Below the pieces are notes generated by a model, which ran no database searches, was not told the DNA's origin, and saw nothing but the letters and a program-made list of their open reading frames with translations. This document shows, one piece after another, positions 47,501 through 57,725 of a stretch of 59,943 nt of DNA; the stretch's first letter is position 1; the number at the start of each line of letters is the position of its first letter. The DNA is from Corallococcus carmarthensis. Its GTDB lineage: Bacteria > Myxococcota > Myxococcia > Myxococcales > Myxococcaceae. Position numbers and translations under genes: made by a program. Location of the stretch: contig NZ_RAWE01000040.1 of the NCBI RefSeq assembly GCF_003611695.1, forward strand, positions 1 to 59,943, in the 5' to 3' direction.

Positions 47501-48041
47501 GGGAGACGTGCGGCTCATCGCCTACGTCGTGGCCCGTCCAGGCATGACCGTGGAGGGCAACGCCCTACGCGAGGCCGTGGCGCGGCGGCTGCCCGAGTAC
47601 ATGGTGCCGTCGGTGGTGATGGAGCTTCAGGTCCTGCCGCTCACGCCCAACGGCAAGGTGGACCGCAAGGCCCTGCCCGCGCCCACCGCGGCGCGGGCCA
47701 CCCGCGCCGCGTACGTGGCCCCCGAGGGCCAGGTGGAGGAGCGCATCGCGGAGGTGTGGCGCAACGTGCTGCGCGTCGAACAGGTGGGCGTGCACGACCA
47801 CTTCTTCGACCTGGGCGGGCACTCACTGCTGATGGTGCAGGCCCATGCGCAGCTGAAGACCGTGCTGGGCCAGGACCTGCCCCTGCTCAAGCTGCTGGAG
47901 CACCCCACCATCCGCGCGCTGGCGAAACTCGCCCGGCAGGAGCCCGCCACCGCGCAGGCCTCCGTGGACGCGGCCCAGGACCGCGCGAAGCGGCAGCTGG
48001 AGAGCCTCAAGCGCCAGCGTCAGCGGACGGGCCGCGAGTAA
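41586..48041 (+). CDS. FAAL-ACP-C-A(monooxygenase)-PCP megasynthase
   Basis: A 2151-residue hybrid NRPS. Order: fatty acyl-AMP ligase (about 1-585; FLQYTSGSTGNPKGV, then FAAL-type RLKDLLIIRGRNLYPNDLEL); ACP (about 610-695, GLGLDSL); condensation domain (about 710-1140, active HHIVTDG near 839); adenylation N-part (about 1175-1400; VIYTSGSTGKPKGVM, A4 FDISVLELLWTL); embedded FMN-dependent luciferase-like monooxygenase of the MupA/Atu3671 type (about 1402-1751; FSLFYFADDAEAAGGDRYQL, WTPERHFHAFGG); adenylation C-part (GTPSLARTLL, NMYGPTETTIW, YRTGDRARW, PNGKVDRKAL); PCP (about 2060-2130, DLGGHSL). My reading of the specificity code is D-I-L-Q-M-G-M-I-W-K, close to the glycine code DILQLGLIWK. 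There is no thioesterase or reductase domain. Start ATG 41586 follows AAGGGA; the 295-base gap before it holds no gene. Confidence 0.94.
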   Translation: MDAVRNGEDLFHSATNLVDLLCLRAEQLGEARLYRFLETGDVEGSSEEWSFAHLDTLARALGAWLRTLNATGERALLLYPPGLEFVAGFMGCLYAGAIAVPCYPPDPSRMDRTLPRLRAIARDCGARFVLTTSGILEMSEFLTPQAPELGELQWVATDMVPMSLAAAWKRPELAPDMLAFLQYTSGSTGNPKGVKVSHANILHNEKLITRAFGLKPGRSHGVGWLPMFHDMGLIGKVLQPLALGFECTLMSPIAFLQRPLRWLEAISHFRGTASGGPNFAFELCVREAKDADLTRLDLSSWNLAFNGAEPVRHETMERFVQVFEPCGFRREALYPCYGLAETTLIVTGGTRGTRYVHGHYDAASLERGTALPASEGAGTRGLVSSGRGSPDQRLLIVDPESRQERAPGAVGEIWVAGPSVAGGYWNRPEETAHAFDGRLANGEGPYLRTGDLGFVSGDGELFVTGRLKDLLIIRGRNLYPNDLELTVEQAHRAVRPGCTAAFRVEVDGEERLALAAEVDVREDFDANAVVSALRAALAQEHEVNAHAVLLLQARSIPKTSSGKIQRHATREAYLAGELEIIGSSVAQEVPAVEPVASVPVLERLEAASEAERPAVLTGFLRETLARALRVAPGALADDVSLAGLGLDSLMAIELHGELETALGVSLSPAFLWQHPTLASAALGMLEAWRGASGAVLPPLTRGHLDGDLPLSSGQQRLWFLDRLVPDSALYNVHFQLHLTGKLDEAALRSALDGLLLRHPVLRASFPEVEGQPRQVVAPVASLELPRINLRALPLDEREAALRRHALAHGQPPFRLAEGPLVRAALVALDDSEHVLLMTQHHIVTDGWTLGLLARELAVLYGEALAGGSSTLPLPSFLPVDHARWQRGLGPLLDDSRAWWGRRLEHLPRLELPTDFPRPREPKFHGALHRLSLPRPLVDSLKALGREEGCTLFITLAAAWTALLHRYSAQEDFGLGTLVANRERPGLRDMVGFLASTLVLRMDVSGAPAFRELLGRVRRTFHEALAHADVPFEDVVGAARANRGAENPLFQVNLLLETLPPVSMDVPGMTWRPVLPTPDGAVEGTAKFDLQLALVETPEGLDGALEYRTDLFTPDTAARLARHFRTLLEGVVASPGMSVADVPLLNETERNTLLHEWNDLTLPSLPDDSRCLPAQFRAQVARTPDAVAVVADDETLTYTQLDAASDALAWHLREHGVARDVRVGLCVERSASMVVAMLGILKAGGAYVPLDPDSPRERLAAMLEDSQARVLVTQSHLVQALPADGVRTVLLDSEDAFELEVLGPPRAGTTPDDLAYVIYTSGSTGKPKGVMVPHGSVANFFSAMDSRVGAAPVGTWLAVTSISFDISVLELLWTLVRGFRVVVQGDGAAMKTPARRAPAVWRKPLDFSLFYFADDAEAAGGDRYQLLLEGAKYADAHGFAAVWTPERHFHAFGGLYPSPAVASAAIAAVTKHIAIRAGSVVLPLHHPVRVAEEWALVDNLSGGRVGISVASGWHSNDFVFAPEHYEQRRERMLEGVETLRRLWAGETVRFPGGACAKVDVTLRPRPVQRALPLWLTAAGNPDTFVSAGRMGCHVLTHLLGQTWEDLERKVSLYRRAWRDAGHEGDGHVTLMLHTYIGEDEAQVRSVVEGPFRDSLKSSADLMRGLGRTLGMDMDAATTADLDRLAGHAFERYFETSGLFGTPRSVRERVEQLQGLGVDEVGCLIDFGIPTQTVLDSLPRLREVKDRHARDHRRIGRGRSIPEHLRESGITHLQGTPSLARTLLADDRAAQSLTGLRRLMVGGEALPGALAVALRQHLSKDAELLNMYGPTETTIWSATHCVDPDTGEGVVPLGTPILRTQLYVLDARMAPVPVGVPGELYIGGEGVVRGYLFRPALTAERFVPDPFSELPGSRLYRTGDRARWRPDGTVEFLGRMDHQLKVRGFRIEAGEIEAALTAQPSVREAVVVAREDVPGDVRLIAYVVARPGMTVEGNALREAVARRLPEYMVPSVVMELQVLPLTPNGKVDRKALPAPTAARATRAAYVAPEGQVEERIAEVWRNVLRVEQVGVHDHFFDLGGHSLLMVQAHAQLKTVLGQDLPLLKLLEHPTIRALAKLARQEPATAQASVDAAQDRAKRQLESLKRQRQRTGRE

Positions 48042-48051
48042 CGGCCCCAGG

Positions 48052-48084
48052 TCCGCCCCGGGAGGTCCATGCGCCCGGGGCGGA
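48052..48084. terminator. Hairpin between convergent NRPS and tmk
   Basis: A perfect 11-bp GC-rich stem (TCCGCCCCGGG / CCCGGGGCGGA) with an 11-base loop lies in the 70-base gap between the two convergent genes. There is no clear T run on either strand. Confidence 0.6.
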
Positions 48085-48111
48085 TGAAGTCCCAAGGCCC
48101 GCGGCCGGACC

Positions 48112-48768
48112 TCAGCGCTTGCGCGCGAGCACCCGCCGCACTTCCACCAGGCACGCGTCCGTCACGGCCTCCACGGACAGCTCACCGTCGATGTGCACGA
48201 TGCGCTCGCGCTTCTCCCGCAGCGTGATGGCCTTGAGGTACTGCTTCGCGATCCGCCGCTGGGCCTCGTCCGCCTCGAACAGCTCCGCGGGGCCTCCGCG
48301 CACGGCCCGGCGCTTCGCCGCGACCTTGGGGTCCACGCCCACGAACAGCGTCAGGTCCGGCGACACCGCGTGCGCGTTCACCGTGTCCACCCACGCCATG
48401 GGCAGGCTCGCCCCCTGGTACGCCAGCGAGGACAGCACGTAGCGGTCGCACAGCACCACCTTGCCCTCCTCCAGCGCCGGCAACACCCTCGCCTGCAGGT
48501 GGTCCATCCGGTCCGCCGCGAACAGGAGCGCCAGCGTCTCCTGCGCCAGCGGCCCCCGGCCCTGCGGCAGGCCCAGGCGGCCCGTGAGCGCCTGGCGCAG
48601 CATCGTGCCGACCGGGCCATCCGAAGGCTCGCGCGTCGTCACCACCGCGCGCCCTTCCGCCCTCAGCGCGGACGCCAGCCGCTCCGTCTGCGTGGTGGTG
48701 CCCGCACCGTCCAGGCCCTCCAGCACGATGAACCGCCCCGGAAGGGCGACCTTCCTGGCGGCGCTCAC
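48112..48768 (-). CDS. tmk: Thymidylate kinase
   Basis: Phosphorylates dTMP to dTDP for DNA synthesis. The P-loop is GLDGAGTTTQTERLASAL, the DR-containing substrate loop is VLCDRYVLSSLAYQG, and the N-terminal strand FIVLEGLDG is typical. The 218 residues are normal length. The start is GTG at 48768, overlapping the stop of the upstream small membrane protein (GTGA). It converges with the NRPS gene. No unusual features. Confidence 0.95.
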   Translation of the reverse strand: MSAARKVALPGRFIVLEGLDGAGTTTQTERLASALRAEGRAVVTTREPSDGPVGTMLRQALTGRLGLPQGRGPLAQETLALLFAADRMDHLQARVLPALEEGKVVLCDRYVLSSLAYQGASLPMAWVDTVNAHAVSPDLTLFVGVDPKVAAKRRAVRGGPAELFEADEAQRRIAKQYLKAITLREKRERIVHIDGELSVEAVTDACLVEVRRVLARKR

Positions 48769-49115
48769 CGGGGAAGGAGCGCCGCGGGGTTGTCCAGGTG
48801 CAGCTCGCGGCGCAGCGCGAGCAGCGCCTCGTAGCGCTGGAGCTCGTCCACCAGCACCACGCGGCCCTTGCGGTAGCTACGGAAGCCGTACACCAGCAGC
48901 CCCAGCGCCAGGAGCGTCGCTCCCCAGGCCAGCAGCGGCGCGCGCAGCGAGTCGTAGAACAACTTCCCCGCCGCCCCCGAAATCAGCATGAAGGCGATGA
49001 CGGAAACGCCCGCGTGGGTGAAGTGGGTGGTGCTCTGCCGGGTCGCCAGACTCTCCTGCAGCTGATCGAACCGGGCCCGCTTGTCCTGGATATCTGCGCT
49101 CACGGAGCCGGGCAT
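48765..49115 (-). CDS. Small two-helix membrane protein
   Basis: A 116-residue protein of unknown function. A charged N-terminal segment (about 1-32) precedes two closely spaced transmembrane helices (about 34-52, HAGVSVIAFMLISGAAGKLF; about 61-77, LLAWGATLLALGLLVYGF). A basic hinge and a cytoplasmic-type amphipathic C-terminal helix follow (VDELQRYEALLALRRELHLD). ATG 49115. It is translationally coupled to tmk. I do not recognise the family. Confidence 0.8.
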   Translation of the reverse strand: MPGSVSADIQDKRARFDQLQESLATRQSTTHFTHAGVSVIAFMLISGAAGKLFYDSLRAPLLAWGATLLALGLLVYGFRSYRKGRVVLVDELQRYEALLALRRELHLDNPAALLPR

Positions 49116-49317
49116 CCTACATCACATGCCCCAGCCCGTCGAGTCGCCCGCCGGGCGGCGCCCACCTATACGGACGCGCAGTCACAGGTTCCCCTCATCC
49201 CAGCCATCGAACGGACGCACGCTCGCTCCCCGGGCATGGCTTGCCACCCCACCCCCCTCGCGTTACATGCCGCGCACCATGCCCCTCCACGTCGTCAGCA
49301 GGGCGAGCACCCCCGAC

Positions 49318-50445
49318 ATGAGCCGAGACTCCGAGTTGAACACCATCGAGGAGGCCATCCGGGACATCCAGGCCGGCAAGTGCGTCATCGTCGCCGACGA
49401 CGAGGACCGCGAGAACGAAGGCGACCTCATCATGGCCGCCGAACTGGCCACCCCCGAGCAGCTGGCCTTCATGGTCCGCCACACCAGCGGCATCATCTGC
49501 CAGCCCATGCTCGCCGAGCGGCTGGACGCGCTGCGCCTGCCCCAGATGGTGGCGGAGAACACCGAGTCCCACCGCACCGCCTTCACCGTCTCCGTGGACT
49601 TCCGTCACGGCACCACCACCGGCGTCTCCGCCAGCGACCGCATGAAGACCATCCGCGCGCTCGCCGACCCGAACAGCACCGCGGACGACTTCCTGCGCCC
49701 CGGCCACATCTTCCCGCTGCGCTACCGCGAAGGCGGCGTGCTGCGCCGCGCGGGCCACACCGAGGCGGCCGTGGACCTGGCGCGCCTCGCGGGCCTGCAG
49801 CCCTCCGGCATCCTCTGCGAGCTGGTGAAGGACGACGGCACCATGCAGCGCATGCCGGACCTCAAGCTGTTCGCGCGCGAGCACCAGCTGAAGCTCATCA
49901 CCATCGCGGACCTCATCGAGTACCGCAGCCGCAAGGACCGGCTGGTGCGCCGCGAGGCCGGCCAGAGCGTCGTGCGCACCCGCCACGGCGAGTTCACCGC
50001 CTTCACCTATACGTGGACGCCCGACGGCGCGAAGTCCCTGGTCCTGGTGAAGGGCGACCCCGCGAAGGCCCAGCCCGCCCCGCTGGTGCGCCTGCACGGC
50101 GCCTGCGCCCTGGGCGACGTGTTCGGGTCACCGGATTGCAAGTGCAACCTGCTGCTGGACCGCGCCCTGGAGCACGTGGCGCGCGAGGGCAACGGCGTCA
50201 TCGTCTACCTGCCCGGCATGCACGGCAACGACTTCGGCATCCACCACAAGCGCGCGGGCGACGGCAGCAACGCATCCTCCAGCCGCACGCCCAATGAGTC
50301 GCGAGACGTGGGCATGGGCTGCCAGATCCTCACCGACCTGGGCGTGAGCGCCATGCGCCTGATGTCCAACACGGACATGACCTACCGGGGCCTTTCTGGC
50401 TTCGGTCTCACCATCGAGTCGCGCCAGCCGCTCGTGGTGGAGTAG
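49318..50445 (+). CDS. ribBA: RibBA-type protein: DHBP synthase with degenerate GTP cyclohydrolase II domain
   Basis: The N-terminal ~205 residues are an apparently complete 3,4-dihydroxy-2-butanone-4-phosphate synthase (riboflavin pathway, from ribulose 5-phosphate): DDEDRENEGDLIMAAE, RHTSGIICQPM, RHGTTTGVSASDR, RPGHIFPLR and GHTEAAVDLARLAGL. The C-terminal ~165 residues align with GTP cyclohydrolase II and keep the three zinc cysteines (HGACALGDVFGSPDCKC). The catalytic QEGRGIGL loop, however, is replaced by GMHGNDFGIHHKRAGDGS, so this half is probably inactive on GTP, as in known monofunctional RibBA proteins. ATG 49318 starts next to the conserved NTIEEAI; ATG 49267 and 49279 are alternatives. 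A separate GTP cyclohydrolase II would be needed elsewhere in the genome. Confidence 0.88.
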   Translation: MSRDSELNTIEEAIRDIQAGKCVIVADDEDRENEGDLIMAAELATPEQLAFMVRHTSGIICQPMLAERLDALRLPQMVAENTESHRTAFTVSVDFRHGTTTGVSASDRMKTIRALADPNSTADDFLRPGHIFPLRYREGGVLRRAGHTEAAVDLARLAGLQPSGILCELVKDDGTMQRMPDLKLFAREHQLKLITIADLIEYRSRKDRLVRREAGQSVVRTRHGEFTAFTYTWTPDGAKSLVLVKGDPAKAQPAPLVRLHGACALGDVFGSPDCKCNLLLDRALEHVAREGNGVIVYLPGMHGNDFGIHHKRAGDGSNASSSRTPNESRDVGMGCQILTDLGVSAMRLMSNTDMTYRGLSGFGLTIESRQPLVVE

Positions 50446-50484
50446 CGAAACCCGGGAGGTTCGCCGGACGCCCCGTGTCAGACC

Positions 50485-50510
50485 GGAATGGGAGGGTACG
50501 CCCCCATTCC
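50485..50510. terminator. Hairpin between ribBA and the MFS gene
   Basis: GGAATGGG and CCCATTCC form an 8-bp stem with a 10-base loop, 40 bases after the ribBA stop and 15 bases before the MFS start. There is no T run; it may be a weak terminator or a regulatory stem for the MFS gene. Confidence 0.35.
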
Positions 50511-50524
50511 AGCACGACCAGGGC

Positions 50525-51919
50525 ATGCAAACGGAATCGCGCCACGGCATCGACGACGACCCGGAGCGGCTCCAGCGCGCCGCCCCCGGGCCCGGGCCCT
50601 TCTCCCGGTTCGTGCTGCTGTGGATGGGGCAGACGGTGTCGGGCATGGGCTCGCACCTGAACGGCTTCGGCCTGGCCGTGTGGATGTACGAGCACACGCG
50701 GTCCACCTCGCTCTACTCGCTCATCGCCCTGGCCAGCTTCGCGCCCGGCGTGCTGGTGGCTCCGCTGCTGGGCGGCGTGGTGGACCGGCACGACCTGCGC
50801 AAGGTGATGATGCTCGGCCATGCGGGCGGGGCGGTCTGCACCGTGCTCATCGCGGTGCTGCTCTTGCTGGGGCACTTGAGCGTGGCCGCCCTCCTCGCGC
50901 TCGTCGCGGGCGGCGCCGCGTTCAACAGCGTCCAGCGGCCCGCCTTCACCAAGGCCACCACGTTGATGGTGGCTCCGGAACGGCTTCCACGCGCCAATGG
51001 CCTCATGCAGTTGGGCCTGGCGCTGGGCTACATCGTCGCGCCGCTGCTGTCGGGCACCCTGCTGCCACGGATTGGCGTCACCGGACTGCTGGCCCTTGAC
51101 GTCATCGCGGCGGCGCTCTCGCTGGGGGTGCTGCAGCCCCTGCGCATCCCCGCCGCGCCACCGAAGGAGTCCGCGCCGGCGAAGGCGTCCATGGGAGGCC
51201 GCGCGCTCCAGGACGCCGCGGTGGGCTGGCGCTATATCCGCGAGCGGCCGGGCCTGTTGGGACTCCAGGTTCTCATCACGCTGATGAGCTTCAACCTGGG
51301 CATCCTCCAGGTGCTGGTGACGCCCCTGGTCATGTCCTTCACCGACGCGCCCACGCTGGGCGCGGTGATGACCGCGGGGGGGCTGGGCATGCTCGCCGGA
51401 AGCCTGCTGCTGCTCGCCTGGGGCGGTGCGCGCAGCCGCGTCTGGGCCGTGCTCGGTTTCGTGTTGCTGCAGGGCCTGTTCATGGGGCTGGGCGCGTCAC
51501 GTGCGTCCGCATGGACGGTGGGTGCGGGCGCGTTTGGCGTCCTGTTCACCGTCCCCGTCATCCTGAGTTGCAACCAGACCCTGTGGCAGCGCAAGGTCCC
51601 CACCGGCTTGCAGGGCCGCGTCTTCGCCGTGCATGCCGCGCTGTCCGGAGGCGCGATCCCTGTCGCCTACCTGCTCTCCGGGCCGCTCGCGGATCACGTC
51701 TTCGAACCGATGATGGCCGTGGGCAGGCCCCTGGCCCCGGCGCTGAGCCCCTGGGTGGGCGGCATGGGGCCGGGCCGGGGGATCGCCCTGTTCTTCCTGC
51801 TCCTCGGCATCGCCACCGTGTTGCTCGTGGTGGCCTGCGCCCTGCTGCCGAGCATCCGGCGCGTCGAACAGGTCCTGCCCGACGCGCCCGCGGAACCCCT
51901 TCCCGGCGTCTCGACCTGA
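50525..51919 (+). CDS. MFS transporter
   Basis: A 464-residue major facilitator with about 12 hydrophobic helices. The loop motif between helices 2 and 3 is GGVVDRHDLRKVMMLGH, the typical MFS motif A variant (G-x-x-x-D-R-x-x-R/K). The fold and the central PAKASMGGRALQDAAVGWRY loop fit the DHA3/MefA-like group of drug exporters. The substrate is unknown; macrolide-type efflux is only a family expectation. ATG 50525. It converges with thrC with 1 base between the stops. Confidence 0.9.
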   Translation: MQTESRHGIDDDPERLQRAAPGPGPFSRFVLLWMGQTVSGMGSHLNGFGLAVWMYEHTRSTSLYSLIALASFAPGVLVAPLLGGVVDRHDLRKVMMLGHAGGAVCTVLIAVLLLLGHLSVAALLALVAGGAAFNSVQRPAFTKATTLMVAPERLPRANGLMQLGLALGYIVAPLLSGTLLPRIGVTGLLALDVIAAALSLGVLQPLRIPAAPPKESAPAKASMGGRALQDAAVGWRYIRERPGLLGLQVLITLMSFNLGILQVLVTPLVMSFTDAPTLGAVMTAGGLGMLAGSLLLLAWGGARSRVWAVLGFVLLQGLFMGLGASRASAWTVGAGAFGVLFTVPVILSCNQTLWQRKVPTGLQGRVFAVHAALSGGAIPVAYLLSGPLADHVFEPMMAVGRPLAPALSPWVGGMGPGRGIALFFLLLGIATVLLVVACALLPSIRRVEQVLPDAPAEPLPGVST

Positions 51920-51920
51920 C

Positions 51921-53252
51921 TCAGCCCAGGTCCTTCAGGGCCGCGCGCACGGCGGACAGGTCCGCGGGCAGCTCCACCGGCGGGTTCGCGTATGCGGACT
52001 TCACGTCCGCCAGCGTCTCCCGGTGGTAGCCCACCTTGAAGTCCGCGAACTTCAACCCGTGCGCGGTGGCCACCACCGCGACGCTGGCGCCCTTCGCCAT
52101 CACGCCCGACGCGACCAGCTTCTCCACCGCCGCCAGCGCGACGCCCGTCTGCGGACAGGCGAAGGTGCCTTCACGGTCCGCCCGGGCCGCCGCGTTGGCC
52201 AGCTCCGACTCCGACGCCTCCTCCACCACGCCGTCGAACGCGCGCAGCATCCGCACCGCGCGGCGGAAGGACACCGGGTTGCCAATCTGGATGGCGGACG
52301 CGAGCGTCGCTTCCGCCTGCATGGGCACCAGGTCCTGGAAGCCGCCCCGGAAGGAGCGCGCCAGGGGGTTCGCACGCTGCGCCTGCGCCACCGCGATGCG
52401 CGGCCGGCGGGTGATGAGCCCCAGGTTGAACAGCAGGTCCAGGCCACGGCCCAGCGCGCTCGCGTTGCCCAGGTTGCCGCCCGGGATGACGATCCAATCC
52501 GGCGGCTCCCAGCCCAGGTCCTGGCACAGCTCGACGGCGATCATCTTCTGGCCCTCGATGCGCAGCGAGTTCATCGAGTTCGCCAGGTACAGCCCCGTGT
52601 CCGCCGTCACCGCCTGCACCAGCTTCATGCAGCCGTCGAAGTCCGTGTCCAACGACAACACGCGCGCCCCGTTGGCGATGGGCTGCACCAACTGCGCGAG
52701 CGACACCTTGTTCTTCGGCAGGAACACCACCGCCGGGATGCCCGCCGCCGCGGCGTACGCGGACAGCGCCGCGGACGTGTCGCCGGTGGACGCGCACGCC
52801 ACCGCGCGGATGGGCGTGCCTCGCGAGCGCAGGTGCTTCACCGCGGACACCAGGACGGTCATCCCCCAGTCCTTGAAGCTGCCCGTCGGGGAGACGCCGC
52901 ACTCCTTCAACATCAGCGAGCCCAACCCCAGCTCCGCCGCCATGCGGGGCAGCGGCTTGAGCGGCACGCGCCCCTCGCCCAGCGAGACGATGTCCTCCAG
53001 CGGCAGCTCCGGCAGCGCCCACTCGCGCTTGCCCCAGACGCCGGAGCCGTCCGGCAGCCGGGACGTCGCGAAGCGGGATTCGAAGCGGCGCTTCCACTCC
53101 GCCGCGGGGATGGCGCGCAGGGCGGCCTCGTCGTGGGCCACCTCCAGCAGGCCTTCGCAGCGCGGGCAGCGGTAGACGACCTCCCATAGCGAGGCGGTGA
53201 AGCCACAGCCCTCGCTGCACGCGTAGCCCGCCTTCAACGCCGGAGCCGTCAT
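51921..53252 (-). CDS. thrC: Threonine synthase
   Basis: PLP-dependent conversion of O-phosphohomoserine to threonine. The cofactor Lys is in VSPTGSFKDWGM, and further fold-type II landmarks are ACASTGDTSAALSAYAAAAG, VFLPKNKVSLAQ, NSMNSLRIEGQK and the phosphate-binding IPGGNLGNASALGRG. An N-terminal zinc-ribbon-like segment (YACSEGCG, YRCPRCEGLLEV) precedes the enzyme, as in several bacterial ThrC proteins. ATG 53252 (MTAPALKAGYACSEG, 443 residues) overlaps the stop of the upstream zinc-ribbon gene (ATGA). It uses the same aspartate-derived pathway as lysC in this window. Confidence 0.95.
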   Translation of the reverse strand: MTAPALKAGYACSEGCGFTASLWEVVYRCPRCEGLLEVAHDEAALRAIPAAEWKRRFESRFATSRLPDGSGVWGKREWALPELPLEDIVSLGEGRVPLKPLPRMAAELGLGSLMLKECGVSPTGSFKDWGMTVLVSAVKHLRSRGTPIRAVACASTGDTSAALSAYAAAAGIPAVVFLPKNKVSLAQLVQPIANGARVLSLDTDFDGCMKLVQAVTADTGLYLANSMNSLRIEGQKMIAVELCQDLGWEPPDWIVIPGGNLGNASALGRGLDLLFNLGLITRRPRIAVAQAQRANPLARSFRGGFQDLVPMQAEATLASAIQIGNPVSFRRAVRMLRAFDGVVEEASESELANAAARADREGTFACPQTGVALAAVEKLVASGVMAKGASVAVVATAHGLKFADFKVGYHRETLADVKSAYANPPVELPADLSAVRAALKDLG

Positions 53253-53815
53253 CCCTCCGCCTCCACCTTCGTGCCGCACGCCACGCACGGGCGGCCCGGC
53301 CAGCCCGGCACGTGGCAGGAGGGACAGGGCACGCGCTCGCCATCATCCGCGCCCTTGCGCTTCGCCGTCGCGGCCGCCGCCACACGGACGCGGGGCAGCC
53401 GCATGCCGCAGCCGTCACACAGCAGGCCTTCCGCCTGGACATGGCGGCAGTAGCGGCACGTCACCGCGCCCACGGGAGCGGCGGTGCGCACGCCGTCGTC
53501 CTGTGCGCGGCCCGTGTCCAGGTCCGTCATCTGCGCCACGGGCACCTCGCCCGTGACGCCTGAACGGGTCAGCTCCAGGTCGGGCACGGACATGGCCGGC
53601 AGGTCCGGCCCCGAGCGCAGCCGCGTCAGGTCCAGCTCCGGCATCACGGGCGCGTCCACCGGCACGCGTCCGCCCGCGTGGTGCGTCAGCTCCAGCTCCG
53701 GCAGTGGGGTCACGACTGGGGCCGGGGGGGTCGCGAGGCCGGGAAAGCGCTTGCCACAGCCTTCGCACTCTTCGCCTTCCGACTGCACGTGGTCGCAGAC
53801 CGGGCAGATGATCAT
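53249..53815 (-). CDS. Multi-zinc-ribbon protein
   Basis: A 188-residue protein with three predicted zinc ribbons: IICPVCDHVQSEGEECEGCG at the N-terminus, TCRYCRHVQAEGLLCDGCG near 120-140 and VPCPSCHVPGWPGRPCVACG at the C-terminus. The two outer blocks are joined by an acidic linker with recurrent PxLxLT phrases (LPELELT, MPELDLT, VPDLELT). No catalytic domain is visible; it may be an adaptor. ATG 53815. It is translationally coupled to thrC, whose own N-terminus is also zinc-ribbon-like. The function is unknown. Confidence 0.85.
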   Translation of the reverse strand: MIICPVCDHVQSEGEECEGCGKRFPGLATPPAPVVTPLPELELTHHAGGRVPVDAPVMPELDLTRLRSGPDLPAMSVPDLELTRSGVTGEVPVAQMTDLDTGRAQDDGVRTAAPVGAVTCRYCRHVQAEGLLCDGCGMRLPRVRVAAAATAKRKGADDGERVPCPSCHVPGWPGRPCVACGTKVEAEG

Positions 53816-53922
53816 GGGCGGGACGTTACCGGTCCCCTCTCCCGTCGGCAACGCGACCCGGGACCCAGGGAGTGGGCGTGCAGGCGTGCGTCCTTCCGCA
53901 CCCGCCAGCTCCCTCCGCTCCC

Positions 53923-54558
53923 TCAGCCCGGCGACAGGCCCTGCCCTGTCATGGGCACGAAGCGCACCGGCAGCAGGCGCTCCACCTGGGGCAGCGTCCC
54001 CGGCTGTCCCCGGCGGATGCGCAGCAACTCCTGCGTCTCGTTCACCGCGCCCACGGGGATGACCATCCGCCCCCCGGGCTTCAGCTGGCTCAGCAGCGGA
54101 CGGGGAATATCCTCTGGCGCGGCCGTCGCGATGATGGCGTCGAAGGGCGCCGCCTCGGGCCAGCCCAGGGAGCCGTCACCCTCCCGGAAGAAGACGTTGG
54201 TGAAGCCCAGCCGGTGCAGCAGCCTCCGGGCGGGCCGGGCCAGTTCGCGGACGATCTCCACCGTGAAGACCTCGCGGGCCAGCAGCGCGAGCACCGCCGT
54301 CTGGTAGCCGGAGCCGGTGCCAATCTCGAGCACGCGCTCACAGCCTCGCAGGCGCATGGCCTCGGTCATCAGGGCGACCACATAGGGTTGGCTGATGGTC
54401 TGCCCGTGGCCGATGGGCAGGGGGGCGTCCTGATAGGCCGCGTCCCGCTCACCGGCGGGCACGAAGTCCGCACGGCTCAGGTTGGCGATCGCCGCGAGCA
54501 CCCGCCGGTCCCGGATGCCCTGCCGCGCCAGATACTCCGCTCGGCCCCAGTCTCCCAT
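53923..54558 (-). CDS. pcm: Protein-L-isoaspartate O-methyltransferase
   Basis: Methylates isoaspartyl residues of damaged proteins with S-adenosylmethionine, starting their repair. The PIMT signature is clear: PIGHGQTISQPYVVALMTEA before the SAM-binding VLEIGTGSGYQTAVLALLA, then TVEIVRELARPAR and DAIIATAAPEDIP. ATG 54558 (MGDWGRAEYLARQGI, 211 residues) gives the usual length; the frame is open upstream to 54618. The gap to recG downstream of its start is 90 bases. No unusual residues in the active region. Confidence 0.94.
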   Translation of the reverse strand: MGDWGRAEYLARQGIRDRRVLAAIANLSRADFVPAGERDAAYQDAPLPIGHGQTISQPYVVALMTEAMRLRGCERVLEIGTGSGYQTAVLALLAREVFTVEIVRELARPARRLLHRLGFTNVFFREGDGSLGWPEAAPFDAIIATAAPEDIPRPLLSQLKPGGRMVIPVGAVNETQELLRIRRGQPGTLPQVERLLPVRFVPMTGQGLSPG

Positions 54559-54648
54559 CGCGTACGCCCCCCATGCGTCTCCAGCCGGAAAAGTAAGCAC
54601 GCCGACAGTCCGGGACAATCCTTGGAGGGGGCGCAGGCCTCCCCGGGC

Positions 54649-57678
<3,030 letters not shown>

Positions 57679-57725
57679 GCGGATTTTCCAGCCTCCATCC
57701 TACGAAGCGCACCTGACGCCGCAGG

